A program made the position numbers and the translations under genes. From positions 310,001 through 374,000 of the forward strand of contig CAXXSS010000001.1 in the NCBI GenBank assembly GCA_963676865.2: a stretch of 64,000 nucleotides of DNA. The letters run 5' to 3'. Source of the DNA: JAAYUD01 sp963676865 (lineage in GTDB: Bacteria > Bacteroidota > Bacteroidia > Bacteroidales > Bacteroidaceae). A model generated the notes under the pieces. That model was given only the letters and a program-made list of their open reading frames with translations. It was not told where the DNA came from and did no database searches. Of this stretch, positions 1-7,345 are shown piece after piece. Numbering within the stretch: the stretch's first letter is position 1; each line of letters starts with the position of its first letter.

Positions 1-1237
1 GACTAGCCTCCCAAAATTCGTCATCACGAGTCAGCGCATCTTGAGCTTCAATAACAGTTCCAGACTTTTTGAATAGAAACATATTCTGTGGCGCATCAAA
101 CGAATAACCAGAATAGACCACATTTCGGCGAGCATAAATGCCATCGCTTTTAGCGCTCAGTTTAAATTCGACAATAATATCTTCATTCTGCAATTCACGC
201 GTACCGTCAGTGGGACGAGTAAACGTTTGATTAAGTATCATATAGTCTACAAAGTTCAAGTTAATCTTCTTCGGAAAATTAAGCACTACCTTTTTGACAA
301 AGTAAGTTGAATCAAGCGTCACATAAAAATGTCCTGTAAAACCAAACGACTCCGAGTTGAACGGCACAAAAGCCAAGTCAACGCATTTCTCATGATCAAC
401 CTGCAACGTATCAAGCAAATAATATTTGTAAAATGAAACTCCTAACTTAGATAATGGACTGACAAACTTATTTGTAAATAGTGTAATATTATCCTGATAA
501 ATATCCACATCGCGAAAGACTTCACCAACCGTTGCCTCCATACCTTGTTGAGATAATATTTCGTCAATACCGGCATGCTTGCGAGCTTCAACCAATTGTT
601 TTAAACTTTTGGGATCCTTGCGATAATAATCACTTGCTACCGTTTCACGAATCACGACAGGCAAAATAGGTTTCTTTGTTACGGCCGAAGTATCCACATA
701 GTCCAACAGAAAAGGAAACTTACGATAAATTCCTTTTTTCTGTTTTTCTTCAGTAAAGTTATTCATAGCAAAGAGCACCTTTTCATATCTATTTCGAGAC
801 CAATAGCTATGATTATCGGGCGAATGATCATCGCGATGCGCCAGCATTTGCCTGATAAAAGCCACCGCGGGATTATCCTTTTTCTTATAATGTTCCCTTT
901 TGGGTTTAATCACAATTTCCTTCAAGGAGATATTAGCAGGCTTCAAAGCTACTACAAAACGAAAATCTTTTGCAGGACTTATAAAACGTACATACTCTTT
1001 ATATCCAACCGAAGAGATAACCAAACGAGCCGAATTCAAACTTGTTTTCAAAATAAACTCCCCGCTACTATTAGTCCTTGTACCGGTTTGTGTTCCTTTC
1101 AGATATACATTGACAAAAGACAAGGGTTCATGTGTTACAGAATCTGTGACCACACCACTCAATACATATTGTTGAGCCTTTATAGGCAAAAAACTCATCA
1201 GACACATCAATATGATACAAAATTTAAAATATCTCAT
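1..1237 (-). CDS. DUF5686 / carboxypeptidase-regulatory-like outer-membrane protein (C-terminus outside window)
   Basis: Reading the minus strand from 1237 gives an uninterrupted frame of about 412 codons that runs off the left edge. It starts with a signal peptide (MRYFKFCIILMCLMSFLPIKA). A CarbopepD_reg-type beta-sandwich follows (about residues 24-105: YVLSGVVTDSVTHEPLSFVN, then an NSSGEF turn and VISSVGY). The remainder resembles DUF5686 proteins of Bacteroidetes, which are predicted outer-membrane barrel proteins usually over 800 residues long, so roughly half is missing here. An in-frame ATG three codons upstream (1246) is an alternative start, but the chosen one gives a standard signal peptide. 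It is divergent from the TPR gene at 1494. The domain names rest on recognition of the family pattern; function is unknown. Confidence 0.8.
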   Translation of the reverse strand, partial: MRYFKFCIILMCLMSFLPIKAQQYVLSGVVTDSVTHEPLSFVNVYLKGTQTGTRTNSSGEFILKTSLNSARLVISSVGYKEYVRFISPAKDFRFVVALKPANISLKEIVIKPKREHYKKKDNPAVAFIRQMLAHRDDHSPDNHSYWSRNRYEKVLFAMNNFTEEKQKKGIYRKFPFLLDYVDTSAVTKKPILPVVIRETVASDYYRKDPKSLKQLVEARKHAGIDEILSQQGMEATVGEVFRDVDIYQDNITLFTNKFVSPLSKLGVSFYKYYLLDTLQVDHEKCVDLAFVPFNSESFGFTGHFYVTLDSTYFVKKVVLNFPKKINLNFVDYMILNQTFTRPTDGTRELQNEDIIVEFKLSAKSDGIYARRNVVYSGYSFDAPQNMFLFKKSGTVIEAQDALTRDDEFWEAS

Positions 1238-1462
1238 ATTTATCATGAATCAATCTAAAAAATCAATAAGACATACACGCTCACGAAAACGCGGTGCAAA
1301 GTTAGGGTTTTCTTTTGTAAGTAAAACGTATGAAATGTTATTTTTTGTGTAGTTTATTAGCCGATTTGCTCTATTTTTGGAGTGATTTATAACATTGTAT
1401 AACTTACTAATAACAAAATGATATTTTTCCTAATATTCCGTACCGTAAAACAATATATTTCC

Positions 1463-1470
1463 TATATTTG
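1463..1470 (+). promoter_or_regulatory. Bacteroidetes -7 box (TATATTTG)
   Basis: TATATTTG matches the TAnnTTTG -7 consensus and lies 23 bp before the first ATG of the TPR gene. No clear TTTG -33 box stands at the expected spacing. It would drive the 2-oxoacid oxidoreductase operon. A second TAnnTTTG match lies further upstream at 1372-1379. Confidence 0.5.
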
Positions 1471-1493
1471 CATTTGCATTCTAAAGAAGAGAA

Positions 1494-1772
1494 ATGATGT
1501 ATCAGCTTAAAACGATAAGAGAGTGGATTGAATCCGGTAATATTGATGAAGCGATGAAAGCTTTAAATGAATACTTGCAATCCGAACAATCAGATAAGGA
1601 TGAAGCCTACTACCTATTAGGGCACATATATCGAAAAAAAGGTGATTGGCAAAATGCATTAAATAACTATCGCAAAGCAATGGATCTTAATGATAAAAGT
1701 CCTGCCGTCCAGGCTTACCGTTCGATACTTGATATATTGAACTTTTATAATAAGGATATGTACAATCAATAA
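1494..1772 (+). CDS. Small TPR-repeat protein, first gene of the oxidoreductase operon
   Basis: This 92-residue soluble protein has no signal peptide. Residues about 35-70 (AYYLLGHIYRKKGDWQNALN and on) form a tetratricopeptide repeat, with flanking helices that could make a second half-repeat. TPRs are protein-interaction modules, so a chaperone or assembly role for the enzyme encoded downstream is a reasonable inference but not shown. Two consecutive ATG codons (1494 and 1497) begin the frame; either could be used. The ferredoxin subunit starts only 11 bp after the stop, so the genes are very probably co-transcribed. Confidence 0.85.
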   Translation: MMYQLKTIREWIESGNIDEAMKALNEYLQSEQSDKDEAYYLLGHIYRKKGDWQNALNNYRKAMDLNDKSPAVQAYRSILDILNFYNKDMYNQ

Positions 1773-1783
1773 ATTTCAAATTT

Positions 1784-2008
1784 ATGGGAAAAATAAAAGG
1801 AGCGATTGTGGTTAACACAGATCGCTGCAAAGGTTGCAACTTATGTGTGGTTGCCTGTCCCTTTAAGGTGATAGCTCTCACTAAGGAAGTCAATGTAAGA
1901 GGTTACAATTACGTCCAGCCGGTGTTAGAAGACGCTTGTACAGGATGCTGCTCATGCGCAACAGTTTGTCCTGATGGATGTATCACTGTTTATAGAGTAA
2001 AAGAATAA
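1784..2008 (+). CDS. 2-oxoacid:ferredoxin oxidoreductase, ferredoxin-like delta subunit
   Basis: This 74-residue protein carries two [4Fe-4S] binding motifs: Cys15/18/21/25 followed by Pro and Cys52/55/58/62 followed by Pro. That is the bacterial 2x[4Fe-4S] ferredoxin arrangement found in the delta subunit of four-subunit KOR/VOR enzymes. It should pass electrons from the TPP-containing core to free ferredoxin in the cytoplasm. It lies 5 bp before the alpha subunit gene, and the beta and gamma subunits follow, so the complete enzyme is encoded here. A stand-alone ferredoxin is possible but unlikely in this position. Confidence 0.9.
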   Translation: MGKIKGAIVVNTDRCKGCNLCVVACPFKVIALTKEVNVRGYNYVQPVLEDACTGCCSCATVCPDGCITVYRVKE

Positions 2009-2013
2009 TTATT

Positions 2014-3096
2014 ATGGCAAAAGAAGAAGTTGTATTAATGAAAGGTAACGAAGCAATAGCTCACGCAGCTATCCGCTGTGGATGTGACGGTTATTTCGGT
2101 TACCCTATTACTCCTCAATCGGAAGTACTTGAGACTCTCGCTATCCTCAAACCGTGGGAAACCACAGGTATGGTTGTTTTGCAAGCAGAAAGCGAAGTGG
2201 CATCTATTAATATGGTATATGGTGGCGCCGGATGTGGAAAAAAAGTAATGACCTCGTCATCAAGTCCCGGTGTGAGTTTGATGCAAGAAGGTATTTCTTA
2301 TATGGCAGGAGCTGAACTCCCATGCCTCATCGTTAACGTACAACGTGGCGGTCCCGGTCTTGGAACTATTCAACCCAGTCAAGCAGACTATTTTCAGACG
2401 GTAAAAGGTGGAGGTCATGGTGATTATCGCCTAATCACGCTAGCCCCCAACTCCGTTCAAGAAATGGCCGATTTCGTTGGGCTGTCATTCGACTTGGCAT
2501 TTAAATATCGTAATCCGGCAATTATCCTTGCCGATGGAGTTATCGGACAGATGATGGAAAAAATAGTATTACCTCCCATCAAACCGCGCCGTACCGATGA
2601 AGAAACCATTGCCGAATGTCCATGGGCAACAACAGGAAAGACGAAAGATCGCAAACCAAATATCATTACTTCGTTGGAACTGAAACCTGATGCAATGGAA
2701 ATAAATAACCTCCGTTTTCAGGCTAAATACAAAACAATAGAAGAGAACGAAGTTCGCTTCGAAGAAATTATGTGTGACGATGCCGAATACATTATTGTTG
2801 CATTCGGTTCGCAAGCCCGTATCGGTCAGAAAGCCCTCGAGATGCTTCGTGAAGAAGGCATCAAAGTGGGTCTGCTTCGTCCGATTACCCTATGGCCATT
2901 CCCAACAAAAGTGATCGACAAACTAGCCGACAGAGTAAAGAGCATGTTGGTTGTCGAAATCAATGCCGGACAAATGGTAGAAGACGTTCGCCTTGCTGTA
3001 AACGGGAAAATACCTGTTAAACACTTTGGCCGCCTCGGTGGTATCGTTCCCGATCCGGATGAAATAGTAGAGGCTCTGAAGAAATTGATTAAATAA
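2014..3096 (+). CDS. vorB: 2-oxoacid:ferredoxin oxidoreductase alpha subunit (VorB type)
   Basis: The 360-residue alpha subunit of the TPP-dependent oxidoreductases converts a 2-oxoacid plus CoA to acyl-CoA, CO2 and reduced ferredoxin. The N-terminal pyrimidine-binding domain carries the YPITPQSE motif (residues 30-37). The segment around residues 70-120 (MTSSSSPGVSLMQEGISYMA) and the C-terminal domain II (LLRPITLWPFP) are typical. The length matches the VorB/KorA class rather than fused pyruvate synthases. Homologues in Bacteroides are usually annotated as 3-methyl-2-oxobutanoate dehydrogenase VorB. Sequence alone does not separate branched-chain 2-oxoacids from 2-oxoglutarate as substrate. 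Confidence 0.9.
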   Translation: MAKEEVVLMKGNEAIAHAAIRCGCDGYFGYPITPQSEVLETLAILKPWETTGMVVLQAESEVASINMVYGGAGCGKKVMTSSSSPGVSLMQEGISYMAGAELPCLIVNVQRGGPGLGTIQPSQADYFQTVKGGGHGDYRLITLAPNSVQEMADFVGLSFDLAFKYRNPAIILADGVIGQMMEKIVLPPIKPRRTDEETIAECPWATTGKTKDRKPNIITSLELKPDAMEINNLRFQAKYKTIEENEVRFEEIMCDDAEYIIVAFGSQARIGQKALEMLREEGIKVGLLRPITLWPFPTKVIDKLADRVKSMLVVEINAGQMVEDVRLAVNGKIPVKHFGRLGGIVPDPDEIVEALKKLIK

Positions 3097-3109
3097 AATT
3101 CTTTTGACG

Positions 3110-3295
3110 ATGAATCTAACTCAAATACGGAACATACTGAATGCCATTTTTATACTTATGACAGCCGCCTGCATCATCATCTATTTCGCAAGCAATAATT
3201 GGAGTTTGTTTGCCTATACTTGTGGCTTTGCCGTTGTCATCAAAATGGTAGAATCTGTACTACGACTCACCGACAACAGAAAAAATAAAGAATAA
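3110..3295 (+). CDS. Small two-helix membrane protein inside the oxidoreductase operon
   Basis: A 61-residue protein is read from the ATG at 3110; a TTG six bases upstream extends the frame but is a less likely start. It has two hydrophobic stretches (roughly AIFILMTAACIIIYFA and LFAYTCGFAVVIKMV) separated by a short NNWS turn, and a basic tail (RLTDNRKNKE). It therefore looks like a helical-hairpin inner-membrane protein. No known domain was recognised. It sits 13 bp after the alpha subunit gene and 5 bp before the beta subunit gene, so it is co-expressed with an otherwise soluble enzyme. A membrane-tethering role is possible but speculative. Confidence 0.75.
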   Translation: MNLTQIRNILNAIFILMTAACIIIYFASNNWSLFAYTCGFAVVIKMVESVLRLTDNRKNKE

Positions 3296-3300
3296 CAGTT

Positions 3301-4065
3301 ATGACAAGAAATGAAATAATCAAACCCGAGAATCAGGTTTACAAAAAACCAACTCTCATGAACGATAACCACATGCACTATTGCCCCGGTTGCAGCCATG
3401 GTGTTGTTCACAAACTAGTTGCCGAGATCATCGAAGAAATGGGACTTGGAGAGAAAGCTGTTGGTATATCTCCGGTAGGTTGCGCTGTTTTTATCTACAA
3501 TTATATTGATATAGACTGGCAAGAAGCTGCCCATGGCAGAGCGCCGGCACTTGCCACTGCCATCAAACGTTTGTGGCCGGATAGATTGGTATTTACTTAT
3601 CAGGGCGACGGAGACTTGGCTTGTATCGGTACTGCCGAAACCATCCATGCACTCAACCGCGGCGAAAATATTACCATCATATTCATTAACAACGGTATAT
3701 ATGGTATGACAGGCGGACAGATGGCACCCACTACACTAATGGGAATGAAAACAGCCACATGTCCCTACGGCCGTGATCCCGAACTTCATGGATATCCATT
3801 GAAAATTGCTGATATTGCTGTTCTACTAGAAGGCACGGCATATGTCACTCGCCAATCGGTAGATACTGTGGGCGCTATCAATAAGACTAAAAAAGCAATC
3901 CGCCATGCCTTTGAGAATTCAATGGAAGGTAAAGGTTCCAATCTTGTCGAAGTCGTTTCGACTTGTAACGCCGGTTGGAAAATGTCTCCCGTTAAGGCCA
4001 ATCAATGGATGAAAGAAAACATGATTCCATTCTATCCGCTTGGCGATTTAAAAGATAAGAAATAA
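3301..4065 (+). CDS. 2-oxoacid:ferredoxin oxidoreductase beta subunit (TPP-binding)
   Basis: The 254-residue beta subunit has the early CxxC of the family (Cys28 and Cys31 in HYCPGCSHG). The thiamine-diphosphate/Mg2+ motif starts at GDGD (residues 102-105) and ends in NNGIYGMTGGQ (from about residue 130). These residues form the TPP pyrophosphate site that pairs with the alpha subunit's pyrimidine domain. The length and the lack of a fused iron-sulfur domain agree with four-subunit KOR/VOR enzymes. The gene is separated from the gamma subunit gene by only 10 bp. Confidence 0.92.
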   Translation: MTRNEIIKPENQVYKKPTLMNDNHMHYCPGCSHGVVHKLVAEIIEEMGLGEKAVGISPVGCAVFIYNYIDIDWQEAAHGRAPALATAIKRLWPDRLVFTYQGDGDLACIGTAETIHALNRGENITIIFINNGIYGMTGGQMAPTTLMGMKTATCPYGRDPELHGYPLKIADIAVLLEGTAYVTRQSVDTVGAINKTKKAIRHAFENSMEGKGSNLVEVVSTCNAGWKMSPVKANQWMKENMIPFYPLGDLKDKK

Positions 4066-4075
4066 TTAAGACACA

Positions 4076-4618
4076 ATGAAAGCAGAAATTATTATATCAG
4101 GATTCGGCGGACAAGGCGTTCTTTCTATGGGCAAAATACTTGCATATTCCGGATTAATGGAAGACAAGGAAGTAACCTGGATGCCAGCCTACGGACCAGA
4201 ACAACGTGGCGGTACCGCCAACGTAACGGTAATTGTGAGTGATAATAAGATTTCATCACCTATTATAAGCAAATATGATGCGGCTATCATTCTAAATCAG
4301 CCTTCTCTCGACAAATTTGAAAGCAAAATAAAACCGGGAGGTATATTGATTTACGATTCATACGGAATTATCAATCCGCCAACTCGTAAGGACATCAAGA
4401 TTTATTCCATCAATGCAATGGATGCTGCCAATGAAATGGGCAATCCAAAAGCATTCAATATGATTGTTCTTGGAGGTTTGCTCAAGATACTTCCTATAGT
4501 AACAATAGACAATGTTCTTAAAGGTTTAAAGAAGACCCTTCCTGAGCGTCATCACACATTAATCCCGATGAACGAAGAAGCAATCAAGAAAGGGATGGAA
4601 CTTATAAAAGCAATATAA
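4076..4618 (+). CDS. 2-oxoacid:acceptor oxidoreductase gamma subunit
   Basis: This 180-residue protein matches the POR gamma domain: a glycine-rich start (GFGGQGVLSMGKIL, residues 9-22), then YGPEQRGGTANVTV, a signature of this subunit. The gamma subunit helps bind CoA and completes the delta-alpha-beta-gamma set encoded from 1784. It is the last gene of the operon, followed 22 bp after its stop by a strong hairpin with a T-run. Together the four subunits make a reversible ferredoxin-linked 2-oxoacid oxidoreductase, used by anaerobes for amino-acid catabolism or reductive carboxylation. Confidence 0.9.
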   Translation: MKAEIIISGFGGQGVLSMGKILAYSGLMEDKEVTWMPAYGPEQRGGTANVTVIVSDNKISSPIISKYDAAIILNQPSLDKFESKIKPGGILIYDSYGIINPPTRKDIKIYSINAMDAANEMGNPKAFNMIVLGGLLKILPIVTIDNVLKGLKKTLPERHHTLIPMNEEAIKKGMELIKAI

Positions 4619-4640
4619 ATTATTTATTGTAAAACGTTTT

Positions 4641-4678
4641 AAAAAGAGGATATCCACTACAGGGTATCCTCTTTTTTT
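4641..4678 (+). terminator. Rho-independent terminator after the oxidoreductase operon
   Basis: An inverted repeat (AAAAGAGGATATCC and GGGTATCCTCTTTT, one G-T type mismatch) with a short loop ends in a run of seven T. It lies just after the gamma subunit gene. Confidence 0.85.
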
Positions 4679-4948
4679 GAAACACTTGCGGCTCACCGGT
4701 AAAAGTCAGAGGACTAAGCATTATAGCTTCGAGTACTTATATCCGAAAAAGAGACTGAATTTATATGAATGAGTTGCAAGAGGACGTGAAAAATTTATCT
4801 GTTTTGCAGATTTAAAGGTGAATATTTCCAGATATTCTGATACTTTCTTATCCAGACATCAGTTACAGCGTATTGTAGAGCACTATTTTCGCCATTGTTT
4901 CAGCGCTCGAATGTAAGCTCAATAAGAGCGAGATATAGATGAATTGTG
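4679..4948. other. Gene-free stretch left of the IS3 element (first part of repeat copy A)
   Basis: No credible coding frame is seen. It contains CCGGTAAAAGT (4696-4706), a motif also found at the start of repeat blocks at 33661 and 50356. It also holds a block (about 4758-4790) resembling 17268-17300. From about 4814 the sequence is clearly related in inverted orientation to 34240-34375. Confidence 0.6.
4814..4948. repeat. Intergenic repeat copy A, segment 1 (inverted relative to 34241-34375)
   Basis: The run around TATTCTGATACTTTCTTATCC and then CACTATTTT and CGCTCGAATG is shared, in inverted orientation and with scattered substitutions, with the gap upstream of the susC gene at 33395. The segment is broken by the IS3-family element and resumes at 6428. 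Confidence 0.75.
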
Positions 4949-4985
4949 ACATGTACTGAATAAGTTGACACAAACTTATTCAAAA

Positions 4986-5354
4986 ATGAGAAATAATAAA
5001 AAGATTGACGATCAGATTCGTCTAGAGATTTTAAACTCTTACCTTCATGGAAGCAAGGGTAAGTATACCCTTGAAAAAGAAAATGGTATATCCAGAGGTT
5101 CAATTCGGAATTGGCTTCGTATCTTTGGGCTTGAAGACAAACCATTCCCATTAAATATGAAGGATAAAGCTGTAACAACCGGTACAGAGGATGTCTCTTC
5201 AGAAGAAGACATCACCTCTTTGAAAGTGCGCATTAAGGAATTGGAATCTGAGCTGAAGCGTGCAGAGATGGCCCGTGACGTTTATGATTGCATGATTGAC
5301 CTGGCTGAAGAGAAGTATCACATCAAGGTACGAAAAAACTCCGATGTCAAGTAG
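4986..5354 (+). CDS. IS3-family transposase OrfA (DNA-binding subunit)
   Basis: From the ATG at 4986 this is a 122-residue protein; the frame continues upstream to a weak alternative start at 4965 inside the left end. The N-terminal half has a helix-turn-helix of the IS3 OrfA type (LEKENGISRGSIRNWLRIFG). The C-terminal half has a leucine-zipper-like coiled coil (from LKVRIKELESELKRAEMARD). OrfA binds the element ends, alone or fused to OrfB. The slippery sequence at 5333 and the stop pair TAG TAG (5352-5357) fit the normal control of OrfAB production. Confidence 0.88.
   Translation: MRNNKKIDDQIRLEILNSYLHGSKGKYTLEKENGISRGSIRNWLRIFGLEDKPFPLNMKDKAVTTGTEDVSSEEDITSLKVRIKELESELKRAEMARDVYDCMIDLAEEKYHIKVRKNSDVK
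5333..5339 (+). promoter_or_regulatory. Programmed -1 frameshift heptamer A AAA AAC
   Basis: In the OrfA frame the codons read CGA AAA AAC, so the heptamer is in the X XXY YYZ register needed for a -1 slip. After the slip the frame stays open through 5363 into OrfB. The OrfA stop lies 12 bases downstream. This is the usual way IS3 elements make the OrfAB fusion transposase. Confidence 0.8.
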
Positions 5355-5362
5355 TAGGTTGC

Positions 5363-6316
5363 TTGTCACAAAAGGCGGGTAAAGGTATGAGTTATACCAT
5401 ATCCGCCCTTTGCGGACTGCTTGACATTTCCCGACAAGGGTACTACAAGCACAAAGAAACAAATGCCGAACAAGATGTACTTATAAGCAGCATCACGTAT
5501 TACTGTCAATTTCTGCGTCAGGAGCTTCCCCGAAGCGGTTGCCGCGAGCTTTACAGTCTGTGTAAGTCTCGGTTCGGAGAAAAGTTCACGATAGGACGCG
5601 ACCAATTTATCGATGTCCTTCGGGCCAACGGGATGATGCTGCGCCGCAGACGTTACAGACCTCGTACGACCAACTCCGATCATCCATATCGGATCTATCC
5701 GGATTTGCTTAACACATCTCCTAAATACGTGGCCTGTGGTGTTTGCCGCATGATGGTGGGTGACATCACTTATATATCCACGAAAGAAGGATTTGCCTAT
5801 CTTTCGCTGCTGACGGATGTCTTCAGCCGCATCATTGTGGGATATGCCCTCTTTCGGACTCTTGAAGCGGAAGGACCGGCAAAAGCGTTGATGATGGCGT
5901 ACAGATTTTATAAAGGTCAGGGATTCAACCTTTCAGGTCTTATCCACCATTCCGACCGAGGTGTGCAGTATGCATCAAAAGGTTATGTGTCACAGCTCAA
6001 AGAAAGAGGAATCGCTATCAGTATGACGCAAACGGGCGACCCCTTGCACAATGCACTGGCCGAGAGGATGAACAATACCGTTAAGAACGGATGGCTCTTC
6101 GATTATGAGAATAAAACATTTGATGAAGCCTTGGAAGGTGTCGCCAGATCCATATATCTCTACAATTGGGCACGACCGCACCAAGCTCTGGCAATGAAAA
6201 CACCGATGCAAATGCTCCCGGGAGAACATCCAAACCCACTTTGTTCAGCTGATGCTTTAAAGCATCAGCTGAACAAAACAAACTATAAAGAACAAACAAT
6301 ACTTGTTTGTCAATAA
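5363..6316 (+). CDS. IS3-family transposase OrfB (DDE integrase-like catalytic domain)
   Basis: This is the catalytic half of the transposase, expressed mainly as an OrfAB fusion through the frameshift at 5333. Frame-based numbering from the TTG at 5363 gives 317 residues. The catalytic triad is visible: Asp134 (GDITYIS), Asp198 (HHSDRGVQY) and Glu234 (NALAERMN), i.e. 35 residues between the second Asp and Glu as expected for DD(35)E enzymes. The HTH_21-like region near residue 60 and the C-terminal YNWARPHQAL are typical. The first in-frame ATG is at 5387, but independent initiation is not required. The coding tail contains a 38-bp perfect palindrome (6240-6277). Confidence 0.9.
   Translation: MSQKAGKGMSYTISALCGLLDISRQGYYKHKETNAEQDVLISSITYYCQFLRQELPRSGCRELYSLCKSRFGEKFTIGRDQFIDVLRANGMMLRRRRYRPRTTNSDHPYRIYPDLLNTSPKYVACGVCRMMVGDITYISTKEGFAYLSLLTDVFSRIIVGYALFRTLEAEGPAKALMMAYRFYKGQGFNLSGLIHHSDRGVQYASKGYVSQLKERGIAISMTQTGDPLHNALAERMNNTVKNGWLFDYENKTFDEALEGVARSIYLYNWARPHQALAMKTPMQMLPGEHPNPLCSADALKHQLNKTNYKEQTILVCQ
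6240..6277. repeat. Perfect 38-bp palindrome inside the transposase coding tail
   Basis: Nineteen bases on each side pair perfectly with no spacer (left arm ends GCTGATGCTTT, right arm begins AAAGCATCAGC). It encodes residues SADALKHQLN near the OrfB C-terminus. It could form a strong RNA hairpin or a cruciform. Confidence 0.85.
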
Positions 6317-6427
6317 AAATAGGATTAACTTTGCAGAGTTGACAACTACTTTAGGTATACATGATTGTAATTGTCAACTCCCTTAGGTTTACTAGTGTTT
6401 AACTGTCAACCAAATTCAGTACACCAC

Positions 6428-6646
6428 ATTGTGCGCAAATAACTGATACACAGCGAGAAGTTCATAAGGACGAAAATAAAAGTTTGTATGTATAAACTTT
6501 TACTTTCGTCCTTATGAATTTTTATGTTTGTCCTTATCATTTTTCGAGAACACAGGTTCGATTGTGGTGTACCAATAAGTGCCACTTCGGTATGGTTAAA
6601 ATAGTATCAGTATCGCTCCCAATATTCACCTCTTGAAACACCTTGA
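6428..6646. repeat. Intergenic repeat copy A, segment 2 (inverted relative to 34043-34246)
   Basis: It includes a hairpin at 6461-6518 with 25-bp arms (TTCATAAGGACGAAAATAAA at the left, one mismatch, 8-base loop). The same hairpin is at 34156-34213. GGTTAAAATAGTATC and CAATATTCAC follow in both copies. Confidence 0.8.
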
Positions 6647-6950
6647 AAAATATTCTTCGTTCACAAGCCCTCACCAGTTACTTGTAGGCCTCATTATCAA
6701 TAGTCTTATGTAGAGTTCATAATTCATTGACTATCAGCGAGAAGATACACTTTCCAGGTCCCGTTTTGCTACCGCATCACAATATCTATCTGATATACAG
6801 TCGATAACGGTGACGGGAACAGATACTAAAACTATTATAGAAAAACATCGAAATGATTCATACCGCTGCGAACCCTTTTTAAGTAGTCAATGGGACACGA
6901 TTATTTCAACAAATCAGTGTCGCACTTATCTCCCTAAAACGACATATGCC

Positions 6951-7025
6951 CCTAAATTTGTTGACGTCCATATGTTTTCAGAAAAACTTAAGGACGTCAC
7001 CGAAAAAACGAACATACGACAATTT
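6951..7025. repeat. Intergenic repeat copy A, segment 3 (inverted relative to 33560-33637)
   Basis: By eye about nine in ten bases match the inverted copy upstream of susC (33395). Both carry GTCCATATGTTTTC, then CTTAAGGACGTCACCG and AACATACGACAATTT. Confidence 0.85.
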
Positions 7026-7028
7026 AGC

Positions 7029-7164
7029 AAAAAATCAACCGTATGTCGCTGCGGTAACTAACGGATGTCGTAGACGAAACTAACGTTAGTTGTTATGATA
7101 ACTAACGTTAGTTACCGCAGTAACTTCCGTTAGTTATGGCTGCGACATACGTCTGTTTTTTTGA
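7029..7164. repeat. Palindrome cluster built on AACTAACGTTAGTT (inverted relative to 41838-41972)
   Basis: The ends form an inverted repeat (CGTATGTCGC at 7040 and GCGACATACG at 7143). The interior repeats AACTAACGTTAGTT and GGTAACTAACGG-type palindromes. The same architecture in inverted orientation lies between the convergent genes at 41742 and 42198. Confidence 0.8.
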
Positions 7165-7345
7165 GTGCGTAGTTCCCTCATTTACATTAAATACTTATTA
7201 AAATGTGAGAGCCAATTACTTGAATAGGTTTTTACAACTGTTATTATTTCAAGCTCAAGTACTTTATATAAAAAATTATATGCAGAATATTGAGAGAATG
7301 AAGGGAGTTTTTGTTTTCTTAATTCATATTTTCATAATTAGTTCG

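Larger units (their letters stand above)
4949..6427 (+). mobile_element. IS3-family insertion sequence, intact
   Basis: Imperfect terminal inverted repeats share TGTACTGAAT and TTGACA (left 4952-4970; right, in reverse complement, 6404-6423). The element encodes orfA and orfB with a programmed frameshift site between them. The hexamer ATTGTG flanks both sides (4943-4948 and 6428-6433) and occurs once at the equivalent uninterrupted place in repeat copy B (34241-34246). This suggests ATTGTG is the duplicated target. Six bases is long for IS3 elements (usually 3-5), and the strict TGTACTG ends are at 4952 and 6423, so the outer limits are uncertain by a few bases. Confidence 0.85.

Noticed and set aside
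809..1258. Plus-strand open frames over the left-edge gene
   Set aside because: They are antisense shadows of the DUF5686-like protein, which has a signal peptide and a recognisable domain on the minus strand.
6810..7061. Open frame of 83 codons in the gap before the porin gene
   Set aside because: It has no family features, overlaps the repeat segment shared with 33560-33637, and that relative does not keep the frame as a gene.
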